A stretch of DNA of 32,092 bases from Akkermansiaceae bacterium. Lineage in GTDB: Bacteria > Verrucomicrobiota > Verrucomicrobiia > Verrucomicrobiales > Akkermansiaceae. Shown piece after piece: positions 16,446 to 24,314 of the stretch. Both the position numbers and the translations under genes were made by a program. Within the stretch, counting starts at the first letter, position 1, and every line of letters starts with the position of its first letter. The stretch spans positions 1 through 32,092 of the forward strand of contig JALQTQ010000012.1 of NCBI GenBank assembly GCA_023263995.1. The letters run 5' to 3'. The notes under the pieces are model-generated. The model did no database searches, was not told where the DNA came from, and saw only the letters and a program-made list of their open reading frames with translations.

Positions 16446-19400
16446 TTATTCGAAGACCACGAGAAGATCCCCGGTGTCGGCTGATTTGCCCTTGGTGAGG
16501 AGGACCTCGGCGATGGTGCCGTCGGCCGGGGCGCTCACCGTGGTGAGCATTTTCATCGCCTCGAGCACGACCAGCTTGTCGCCTTCCTTCACGGTGTCGC
16601 CGGGCTTGACCGCGACCTCGCTGATCATGCCGGGGAGGGGGGCTCCGACATGGCGGGAATTTCCAGTTTCGGCCTTGGGATTGGCGGTGGTTTCCTTGCC
16701 CAAGGACCTGTCGACGACGACGCATTCACGGGGCATGCCGTTGAGTTCGTAGAACAAAGTACGACGTCCTTCATCGTCAGCCTCCCCGATGTTGAGGAGC
16801 TTGATAAAGAGGGTCTTGCCGGGGGCAATATCGACGTGGATCTCCTCCCCGACGTGGAGGCCGTAAAAGAAGGCGGGAGTCGGAAGGACGGTCAGGCGAT
16901 CGTATTCGGCCAGCGAGTCTTGGTAGTCTCGGAAGACCTGAGGATACATCAGGTGGCTGTAAAGGTCGTCGTTGTCCGCTTCTCGCCCGAGTTGCTCGCC
17001 GAGTTGCTTTCTGGTTTCCTCGAGGTCGCAGGGCGGGGCAAGTTCTCCGGGCCGCACCGTGACCGGGACGCGCCCACCGAGGACGCGCTTTTGGATTTCG
17101 CGGGGCCACCCCCCGTCAGGTTGTCCCAATCCGCCGCCGAGCATGTCGATCACGGACTCGGGGAAGTCGAGCACCGGGACGTCTTCTTTGAGAAGGTCGT
17201 CGGCCTTCAGTCCCTGCGTGACGAGGAGCATGGTCATGTCGCCGACCACTTTGGAGGAGGGCGTGACTTTCACGATGTCTCCGAAGAGTTGGTTGACGTC
17301 GGCATAGGTGTGGGCGATTTCCTGCCAGCGGTGGCCGAGGCCCATCGCGTTGGCCTGCTCTTTGAGGTTGGTGTATTGGCCGCCGGGCATTTCGTGGAGG
17401 TAGACTTCGGCGGTTCCGCTTCGGGGAGCGGAATAGAAGGGTTCGTAGTGAGTCAGGATTTCCTCCCAGTAGTCGGAAATTTCATTGAGGCTTTCGACGT
17501 CGAGGCCGGGGTTGCGGTCGTGCCCGCGCAGGGCCGCACAGACCGAGTTGAGATTCGGCTGACTGGTGGAGCCCGACATCGAGGCCAGGGCCATGTCGGC
17601 GATGTCGACTCCGGCCTCGGCGGCGGCCATGATGGAGGCGGCATTGAGGCCTGAGGTATCGTGGGTGTGGAAGTGGATAGGGAGTCCGATTTCTTGTTTC
17701 AGGGTGGAGACCAGTTTGGTCGCAGCGGCCGGGTGGCAGAGTCCGGCCATGTCTTTGATGCAGAGGATGTGGGCCCCCATTTTCTCGAGTTCCTTCGCCT
17801 TGTTGACGTAGTATTGCAGGGAGTATTTTGCCCGGTCCGGGTTGGTGATGTCGCCGGTGTAGCAGACCGCGGCCTCGCAGACCGCTTTGCCGTGTTCGCG
17901 GGCGGCTTCCATTGCGACCTTCATGTTGGGAAGGTAGTTGAGAGAATCGAAGATACGGAAGATGTCCATGCCGGCGTTTGCGGCGTGCGTCACGAATCCG
18001 GCCACCACGTTATCGGGGTAATTGGAATAACCGACCGCGTTGGACCCTCGGAAGAGCATCTGGAAGCAGATATTGGGGATGCGTTCGCGAAGTTCGCGCA
18101 AACGTTCCCATGGGTCTTCCTTGAGGAAGCGCATCGCGGTATCGAAAGTCGCGCCACCCCACATTTCCATCGAAAAGAGATCAGGAGTGCGCTTGGCATA
18201 GGCCCCCGCGATGTTGAGCATGTCGAAGGTGCGCATGCGGGTGGCGATCAGCGACTGGTGGGCATCGCGCATCGTGGTGTCGGTGACCAGAAGGCGCTTG
18301 TCGTTCTTGATCCAATCGGCGAAGGCCTCGGGGCCATGGTCGAGAAGAATCTGTCGGGAACTCCGGAAGGAATCGGAGGAAAAGTGAGCGGGGGCAGGTT
18401 CTGGGGCGGGGATCCTTGGCTGGGCGAAGGGCTTGCCGGGGCGCCAGTTTTTGGCTCCCGGGTTGCCATTGACGGTGAGGTCCGAGAGGTAGTTGAGCAG
18501 TTTGGTGGCGCGATCTCGTTTTGGGACGAACTCGAAAAGGCTGGGTTGCGAATCAATGAGCTTGGTGTGGGCATCCCCCGAGCGGAAGGTGGGGTCCTCG
18601 ATGACGTTTTCGAGGAAAGGGATGTTGGTTTTGACGCCGCGGATGCGGAATTCCCGCAGGGCGCGATCCATGCGCTGGCAAGCGGTCTCGAAGTCCCGTC
18701 CGGTCGCGGTGAGCTTCACCAGCATCGAGTCGTAGTAGGGGGTGATGACCGCCCCGGCATCGCCATTGCCGGAATCGAGTCGGATCCCGAAGCCGGCAGC
18801 CGAGCGGTAGTTGGTAATGCGACCGTAGTCGGGGGCGAAGCCTTTGGCGGGGTCCTCGGTGGTGATTCGGCACTGGATTGCAAAGCCGTTGCAGGGGATG
18901 TCTTCCTGTGCCGGGATCCCGATCTCGGGGTCGTGCAGTTTTTGTCCCTGTGCCACCAAGATTTGGGAGCGAACAAGATCGATACCGGTGACGCACTCGG
19001 TCACGGTGTGTTCGACCTGAATGCGGGGGTTCATCTCGATGAAGAACCACTCTTTGGAATCCATGTCATAGAGGAATTCCACCGTGCCGGCATTGTTGTA
19101 AGCGATCTCGCGCGCCAGGCGAGCGGCTGATTCGCACAGTTCCGCGCGCAGGTTTCCGGGGAGGTCGATTGAGGGGGCGATTTCGACCACCTTTTGGTAG
19201 CGTCGTTGCACCGAACAATCTCTCTCGTGGAGGTGGACGACGTTGCCGTGGCGGTCGCCGAGGACTTGTACTTCGATGTGCTTCGCCCGTTTGATGTATC
19301 GTTCCAGGAAGACGGCGGGATTGCCAAAGGCGTTTTGGGCTTCCTCTTGGGCCTCGGTAAGGCGAGCCTGAAGCTCGGAGGGCTTTTCCACGATGCGCAT

Positions 19401-19907
19401 GCCGCGTCCTCCTCCGCCAAAAGCGGCCTTGATGATGAGGGGGAAGCCGACCTCGTGGGCGATGGTGAGGGCCTCGTCGGGGTCGGAAATGGCTTCATCG
19501 GTTCCCGGGAGTACCGGGACCTTGGCCGCGATAGCCTGGGCCCGGGCCGCGGTCTTGTCTCCCATCGAGCCGAGGAGGTCGGCCGAGGGCCCGATGAAAG
19601 TGATGCCTTCGCGATCGCAGGCCCGGGCGAAGTCGGCATTTTCTGAGAGAAAACCGTATCCCGGGTGGATCAAAGTGACGCCCTTGGCTTTGGCCAGAGC
19701 AACAATGCCTTCGTAATCGAGGTAAGCACCCACCGGACCCTTGGCCTGGTCGAGTTGGTAGGCTTCGTCTGCCTTGAAGCGGTGCCGCGAGAAACGATCT
19801 TCCTCGGCGTAGATGGCGACCGTGGGGATGCCGAGTTCGGTGGCGGCGCGAAAGACTCGGATGGCAATTTCGCCGCGGTTGGCTACGAGAAGTTTGTCCT
19901 GACCCAT
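16446..19907 (-). CDS. pyc: Pyruvate carboxylase
   Basis: This enzyme makes oxaloacetate from pyruvate, bicarbonate and ATP, replenishing the TCA cycle and feeding gluconeogenesis. At 1153 residues it is the full-length single-chain form. The biotin carboxylase part spans about 1-450 (LLVANRGEIAIRVFRAA, ATP-grasp glycine loop FGGGGRGMR, FIEMNPRIQVEHTVTE). The carboxyltransferase barrel begins near 540 with DTTMRDAHQS. The C-terminal biotinyl domain carries EAMKM with the biotinylated lysine at 1119. All key motifs are intact. It lies alone on the minus strand, divergent from valS across 199 bp. A biotin ligase must act on it but is not in the window. No Shine-Dalgarno is evident before ATG 19907. 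Confidence 0.98.
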   Translation of the reverse strand: MGQDKLLVANRGEIAIRVFRAATELGIPTVAIYAEEDRFSRHRFKADEAYQLDQAKGPVGAYLDYEGIVALAKAKGVTLIHPGYGFLSENADFARACDREGITFIGPSADLLGSMGDKTAARAQAIAAKVPVLPGTDEAISDPDEALTIAHEVGFPLIIKAAFGGGGRGMRIVEKPSELQARLTEAQEEAQNAFGNPAVFLERYIKRAKHIEVQVLGDRHGNVVHLHERDCSVQRRYQKVVEIAPSIDLPGNLRAELCESAARLAREIAYNNAGTVEFLYDMDSKEWFFIEMNPRIQVEHTVTECVTGIDLVRSQILVAQGQKLHDPEIGIPAQEDIPCNGFAIQCRITTEDPAKGFAPDYGRITNYRSAAGFGIRLDSGNGDAGAVITPYYDSMLVKLTATGRDFETACQRMDRALREFRIRGVKTNIPFLENVIEDPTFRSGDAHTKLIDSQPSLFEFVPKRDRATKLLNYLSDLTVNGNPGAKNWRPGKPFAQPRIPAPEPAPAHFSSDSFRSSRQILLDHGPEAFADWIKNDKRLLVTDTTMRDAHQSLIATRMRTFDMLNIAGAYAKRTPDLFSMEMWGGATFDTAMRFLKEDPWERLRELRERIPNICFQMLFRGSNAVGYSNYPDNVVAGFVTHAANAGMDIFRIFDSLNYLPNMKVAMEAAREHGKAVCEAAVCYTGDITNPDRAKYSLQYYVNKAKELEKMGAHILCIKDMAGLCHPAAATKLVSTLKQEIGLPIHFHTHDTSGLNAASIMAAAEAGVDIADMALASMSGSTSQPNLNSVCAALRGHDRNPGLDVESLNEISDYWEEILTHYEPFYSAPRSGTAEVYLHEMPGGQYTNLKEQANAMGLGHRWQEIAHTYADVNQLFGDIVKVTPSSKVVGDMTMLLVTQGLKADDLLKEDVPVLDFPESVIDMLGGGLGQPDGGWPREIQKRVLGGRVPVTVRPGELAPPCDLEETRKQLGEQLGREADNDDLYSHLMYPQVFRDYQDSLAEYDRLTVLPTPAFFYGLHVGEEIHVDIAPGKTLFIKLLNIGEADDEGRRTLFYELNGMPRECVVVDRSLGKETTANPKAETGNSRHVGAPLPGMISEVAVKPGDTVKEGDKLVVLEAMKMLTTVSAPADGTIAEVLLTKGKSADTGDLLVVFE

Positions 19908-20095
19908 AAGTGGAGCGGGAACCTAGGGGAGGGCAGTGGCGCTTTCGAGGATAAAATCCTGTCCCGTAAAGTCATCCCGCTGGGGAAGGAGGAGAGTCTT
20001 TGCTGGTGGGGCTAAGGTTGCGCGAGTCAGCGCTGCACTTGTAAAAGGCAGGCAGGTGTGCGTGAGGCTTGCCCCGGGTGTCGGTCTCGTTTACG

Positions 20096-20099
20096 GAGA
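20096..20099 (+). promoter_or_regulatory. Shine-Dalgarno site of valS
   Basis: GGAG lies 7 nt upstream of the ATG at 20107, close to ideal spacing. It decides the valS start against the longer open frame beginning at 19936. Confidence 0.6.
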
Positions 20100-20106
20100 C
20101 CTCGCG

Positions 20107-22803
20107 ATGTCTGAGTTGCCCAAAGCTTACGAACCCACCGAAGTTGAGAAGTCCTGGTATCAGGCATGGCTGGATGCGAAGTGTTTTGAAGCTGATCCCG
20201 CCTCGGAGAAGCCGGCCTACTCCATCGTGATCCCGCCGCCGAATGTCACCGGAATCCTCCATTTGGGGCACGTTCTCAACAACACCATTCAGGACATCCT
20301 GGCGCGGCGGGCCCGCCAAAAGGGATGCGAGGTTCTCTGGCTGCCCGGGACTGATCACGCCGGGATCGCGACCCAGACCAAGGTCGAGCGGCAACTGCGC
20401 GAGGAAGAGGGAAAAACCCGCCGCGATATCGGAAGGGAGGCTTTTCTGGAAAAGGTCTGGGAGTGGAAAGAAAAGCACGGCGGCATCATCATCAAGCAAC
20501 TGAAGCGCCTCGGGTGCTCGTGCGATTGGAGTCGAGAGCGCTTCACGATGGACCAGGATTATTCCCGGTGGGTCTCTCAGGTCTTCGCGGAATTGTTCAA
20601 CGAGGGGCTGATTTACCGAGGCAAGCGGATGGTGAACTGGTGCCCGGTTTCGCTGACGGCCCTCTCCGATGAGGAGGTCATCCCCAAGAAGCAGAACTCC
20701 AAACTTTACTATCTCAAGTATGAGCTGGTCGATGAACCCGGGAAATATCTCGAAGTGGCCACGACCCGCCCGGAAACCCTGATGGGCGATGTGGCGGTGG
20801 CGGTGAATCCAAAGGATGAACGCTATGGCAAATATGTCGGCAAGCTGGTCCGACGACCCTTTCCGGAGGCCGAGATTCCAGTCCTGGCCGATGATCATGT
20901 CGATCCGGAGTTCGGAACCGGGGCCCTCAAGATCACGCCGGCTCACGACAAGGCCGATTTTGAAATCGGGGTTCGCCATGAGCTTGAGATCATCGATGTC
21001 TTCCATCCCGATGGGAGCGTCAATTGTCCTGAAGTGCCGGAGCTCGATGGTCTGGACCGCTTTGTGGCCCGCAAGAAGGCGGCCGCGATGCTGGAGGAAA
21101 ATGGCCTTTTGATCAAGGTGGAGGAACATGAGAACAACGTCGGCTTTTCCGAGCGGGCGGACGTCCCGATTGAGCCCCGCATTTCCATGCAGTGGTTTCT
21201 GAGGTATCCTGAAACCGAACGCACCGCGAAGGCGGTGGCCACGGGGCGCATTCAATATCGTCCGACTCGTTGGGCCAAGACGCATGCCAACTGGATGGAT
21301 GGTATCCAGGATTGGTGCGTTTCCCGACAGCTTTGGTGGGGGCATCGTATCCCGGTGTGGTATCGCAAGGAAAAAGTGGCCGCCCTGCGGGACGCCGAGT
21401 CCCTCACCTTGGCCGATCTTGAGGCGGGAGATCTGCACGTCAGCGAGGAACCTCCGTCCGATCCCGAGAACTGGGTGCAGGACGATGATGTCCTCGACAC
21501 CTGGTTCAGTTCTTGGCTCTGGCCTTTTGCCACCATGGAAAAACCGGGTGAGGAATCCGATCTCGTCAAAAAATTTTATCCCACCACCGATCTGGTGACT
21601 GGCCCGGACATCATTTTCTTCTGGGTGGCACGCATGATTATGGCGGGCTTTCGCTTCAAGGACGAACTACCGTTCCGCAATGTCTTTTTCACCTCGATCA
21701 TCCGCGACATCCAGGGCCGCAAGATGAGCAAGTCGCTGGGGAACTCGCCAGATCCCATTGATCTCATGGAGAAATACGGAGCCGACGGGCTGCGCTTTGG
21801 TCTCATGAGGACTGCCCCCATCGGGGCTGATCTGCGATTCGATGAGGCCCAGATTGAAGAGGGACGAAATTTCGCTAACAAGATCTACAATGCTTGCCGG
21901 TTCCGCCGGATGTCGGGAGCAGAGGCCCGGGTCGATTTTCAGGCCTCGTCGTGTGACCACCTCCGCCCCTATCATCTCGATATTCTCGCGAAGTGCGATG
22001 AGCTTGCGGAAAAGGTTGAGGCCGCCTTCGCTGATTACCGCTTCAACGAGGTTGGACAACAACTGTATGAGTTCTTGTGGAGTGAGTTTTGTGACAAGTT
22101 TCTTGAAGCGGTGAAGGGTGATCTGCGCGAGGAGGCCGAGCCTGCCCGCCGTGAGGCTACCCTTGGAGTCTTTGATGTGGTGATGGCACGCTATTTGCAA
22201 CTTTTGCATCCCTACATGCCCCACCTCACCGAAGAACTCTGCGCGCGTATGGGCTACCAAGCCAAGGGGACCTTTCTGATGGAAAAAACGCTTCCGGAAG
22301 CGGGTCTGCTCGACGGGGTGGAGTCGGCAATGATCGATGATGGTCGGGGGCGGGCCACGGCGGTTTACGAATCGGCGGCCCGGCTGCGGAACCTGAAGGC
22401 GGAATATCGGCTCGCCGCTCGCAAGGATGTTCGCTTTGTGGTGCGTCACGGGGCCGACTGGCTTGAGGCGGAGGCTGACATCCTCGCTCTGCTCTCCGGG
22501 GCCGCCGAGGTCACTCGAGCGGAAGAATACCAACCGGAGCAAGGAACTCCCGGGGCGGTCACCTCCGCCGGTGAGATCTTCATGCCTTTGGATGGGCTGA
22601 TTGATGTCGAGGCCGAGAAGATCCGTCTCGATAAGGAGATCGAAAAAAACACCAAGGAAGTCGCGAAATCCAAGGGGAAGCTGGGGAACGAGAAGTTTAT
22701 CGCCAATGCCAAGCCCGAGGTAGTCGCGTTAGAACGTCAAAGGCTCGTCGAATGGGAAGGCAAACTTGGGCAATTGCAAAAAATGCGAGATAATTTGGGA
22801 TAA
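20107..22803 (+). CDS. valS: Valine--tRNA ligase
   Basis: A class I aminoacyl-tRNA synthetase charging tRNA-Val in the cytoplasm. From ATG 20107 it is 898 residues, the usual size, and begins MSELPKAYEPTEVEKSWYQ, a standard ValS start. The 57 extra codons upstream look non-coding. HIGH-type motif HLGH is at residues 52-55, the valine-specific editing (CP1) domain lies in the middle (TTRPETLMGDVAVAVN), and KMSKS is at 539-543. The anticodon-binding domain and a C-terminal coiled coil (IRLDKEIEKNTKEVAKSKGK) complete it. No T-box leader is seen in the 199 bp between it and pyc. The next gene starts 33 bp downstream on the same strand. Confidence 0.98.
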   Translation: MSELPKAYEPTEVEKSWYQAWLDAKCFEADPASEKPAYSIVIPPPNVTGILHLGHVLNNTIQDILARRARQKGCEVLWLPGTDHAGIATQTKVERQLREEEGKTRRDIGREAFLEKVWEWKEKHGGIIIKQLKRLGCSCDWSRERFTMDQDYSRWVSQVFAELFNEGLIYRGKRMVNWCPVSLTALSDEEVIPKKQNSKLYYLKYELVDEPGKYLEVATTRPETLMGDVAVAVNPKDERYGKYVGKLVRRPFPEAEIPVLADDHVDPEFGTGALKITPAHDKADFEIGVRHELEIIDVFHPDGSVNCPEVPELDGLDRFVARKKAAAMLEENGLLIKVEEHENNVGFSERADVPIEPRISMQWFLRYPETERTAKAVATGRIQYRPTRWAKTHANWMDGIQDWCVSRQLWWGHRIPVWYRKEKVAALRDAESLTLADLEAGDLHVSEEPPSDPENWVQDDDVLDTWFSSWLWPFATMEKPGEESDLVKKFYPTTDLVTGPDIIFFWVARMIMAGFRFKDELPFRNVFFTSIIRDIQGRKMSKSLGNSPDPIDLMEKYGADGLRFGLMRTAPIGADLRFDEAQIEEGRNFANKIYNACRFRRMSGAEARVDFQASSCDHLRPYHLDILAKCDELAEKVEAAFADYRFNEVGQQLYEFLWSEFCDKFLEAVKGDLREEAEPARREATLGVFDVVMARYLQLLHPYMPHLTEELCARMGYQAKGTFLMEKTLPEAGLLDGVESAMIDDGRGRATAVYESAARLRNLKAEYRLAARKDVRFVVRHGADWLEAEADILALLSGAAEVTRAEEYQPEQGTPGAVTSAGEIFMPLDGLIDVEAEKIRLDKEIEKNTKEVAKSKGKLGNEKFIANAKPEVVALERQRLVEWEGKLGQLQKMRDNLG

Positions 22804-22836
22804 TTCGAATCTGGGGTTTCCTGATCGGACCATTCG

Positions 22837-23844
22837 ATGTTTACTCGTCCTGCTACAATGTCGTCAGCTCTTCTTCATCAGATTCCGGGAATCGATTCCC
22901 AAGGAGTTGAGCTCCTTCAGGCGGTTGGTGTCGAGAGCCTTGGGACTCTCTCTCAAAGCGAACCGGCAACGCTTCTTGAGGAAATGGAACAGGCCAACCG
23001 GCACCTCGAATTGGTTGGAAACCTTCCCTCAGTCGATGACTTGATTTCCTGGATTGAAGCGGCTCGGCACATTGATGGGATCGAGGGTCCGCCATTGGTC
23101 ACCCGCCTCGAGGGGGCCGTCGAGTGGGTTCCCATCGATGTTTTGCCAGCACTTCCGGTTCTGCCCGAAACAATGAAGGAGAACAACATCAGGGTTTCGG
23201 AGGTCCCCGAGATGACTGAGTTCCTTGCCAAGGAAGATCTGTTCGAGGAGCGCTCTGTCGAGGTTGGCGAGTCAAAACCGGTCAGTGTGCCGGTGCGGGA
23301 AATCACCCCCAAGTCAATCGGGCGCGAGGAAGAAGGAAGGTCTGATCAAAGGGAGAGAGCCAAGATCGACCCCCTGAAGCGCAATCCAGGCTTTGACATC
23401 CGCAAGACCGCTTCCCCGGAACTGAACGTCGGACGGAAGTTGCACTCGCGCCGCTACATCCGCGGGGTCTTGCATCCGACCCCGGGGCGGGTCAAGATCG
23501 GGGGCTTCTTTGCCTTTTGCTCCATCATTCTCTTTCCCCTGAACTTCGTGGCCGGGGGGCTGGTCCTGACTCTTTTCAAGGATTGGGACCTGGGACATAA
23601 GCTCTGGCTGCTCGCTGTTCCCGCCGCGTTTGTTGCCTTCGGCTTATGCTATCTCGTGATCTCCCGACCGGTGAAGTGCCGGGTCTGCGGTCAGCCCCTG
23701 TATATTTCCAAGGCCTGCCGACGGAATCCCAAGGCTCACCACGTGCCGCTGCTGGGCTATATCCTCCCCACGGTCGTTCATCTCCTGATTTTCCACTGGT
23801 TCTGCTGCATGTATTGCGGAACTTCCGTGCGTCTGAAGGAGTGA
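22837..23844 (+). CDS. Membrane protein with HhH-like domain and membrane-split zinc ribbon, function unknown
   Basis: A 335-residue protein I cannot assign to a characterised gene. Residues 12-75 resemble a helix-hairpin-helix / DUF4332-type domain (IPGIDSQGVELLQAVGVESL, then LPSVDDLISWIEAA). A charged, probably disordered linker covers about 115-195. Three membrane helices follow, at about 220-247, 255-275 and 303-322. Two CxxCG knuckles, CRVCG at 281-285 and CMYCG at 324-328, lie on either side of the third helix; further cysteines are at 294 and 323. The knuckles could form a zinc ribbon only if the segment between them folds back. The gene follows valS by 33 bp and may be read through from it. 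It could start at ATG 22837 or 22858. Confidence 0.7.
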   Translation: MFTRPATMSSALLHQIPGIDSQGVELLQAVGVESLGTLSQSEPATLLEEMEQANRHLELVGNLPSVDDLISWIEAARHIDGIEGPPLVTRLEGAVEWVPIDVLPALPVLPETMKENNIRVSEVPEMTEFLAKEDLFEERSVEVGESKPVSVPVREITPKSIGREEEGRSDQRERAKIDPLKRNPGFDIRKTASPELNVGRKLHSRRYIRGVLHPTPGRVKIGGFFAFCSIILFPLNFVAGGLVLTLFKDWDLGHKLWLLAVPAAFVAFGLCYLVISRPVKCRVCGQPLYISKACRRNPKAHHVPLLGYILPTVVHLLIFHWFCCMYCGTSVRLKE

Positions 23845-23845
23845 G

Positions 23846-24298
23846 TCACTCCCGCTTTCGCGAGTCGATGAGAATGGTCACTGGCCCATCGTTGACAAGG
23901 GTGACCCGCATCGCTGCCCCGAAAGTCCCTCGGCCCACCTGATGCCCTAGCTCGCGTGAAAAGGCCTCGCAGAACTCCTGAGAGAGGGGCTCGGCATGGC
24001 CGGGCCGGGCCGCCCGCACGTAACTCGGTCGATTCCCTTTCTTCGTTGAGGCGTGGAGCGTGAACTGACTCACTACCAGTGCCGAACCACCCCGGTCTTT
24101 GAGGTCGAGATTCATTTTGCCGTCCTTGTCGTCGAAGATCCGCATGCGTAGGATCTTCGTCACTAACCAAGCGAGATCTCCAAGGTCATCAGCTTCCTCG
24201 ATTCCGAGGAGGATGAGGAGGCCGGGCCCGATTTCGGAAATGCGGGTTCCCTCGACCTCCACCGAAGCCTTGAGCACTCTTTGAATCACGGCGCGCAC
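23846..24298 (-). CDS. dtd: D-aminoacyl-tRNA deacylase
   Basis: A 150-residue protein, the typical DTD length, which hydrolyses D-amino acids (and glycine mischarged on tRNA-Ala) from tRNA, protecting translation. The start MRAVIQRVLKASVEVEG is canonical. The two family signatures are present: SQFTLHA at residues 77-83 and the cross-subunit NDGPVT at 136-141 with the Gly-Pro pair. It acts as a homodimer in the cytoplasm. It lies 16 bp after the DUF2339 gene on the same strand and is probably co-transcribed with it. Its stop is 1 bp from the stop of the convergent membrane-protein gene, leaving no room for separate terminators. Confidence 0.98.
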   Translation of the reverse strand: MRAVIQRVLKASVEVEGTRISEIGPGLLILLGIEEADDLGDLAWLVTKILRMRIFDDKDGKMNLDLKDRGGSALVVSQFTLHASTKKGNRPSYVRAARPGHAEPLSQEFCEAFSRELGHQVGRGTFGAAMRVTLVNDGPVTILIDSRKRE

Positions 24299-24314
24299 GG
24301 CGGAATCATCGGTT

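Noticed and set aside
17661-19130. A 489-codon plus-strand frame opposite pyc
   Set aside because: It lies wholly within the intact carboxylase gene, whose motifs are unambiguous.
20018-20046. Possible promoter TTGCGC - 17 bp - GTAAAA before valS
   Set aside because: The -10 element matches poorly, so it is no better than chance in this region.
19936-20106. N-terminal extension of valS from an upstream ATG
   Set aside because: The 57 extra residues are not ValS-like, and a good GGAG site precedes ATG 20107.
19908-20106. tRNA gene or T-box leader upstream of valS
   Set aside because: No TPsiC-loop-like sequence, cloverleaf or T-box signature could be found in the 199 bp.
19972-21438. A 488-codon minus-strand frame opposite valS
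   Set aside because: It is antisense to the intact synthetase and spans the divergent intergenic region without a recognisable domain.
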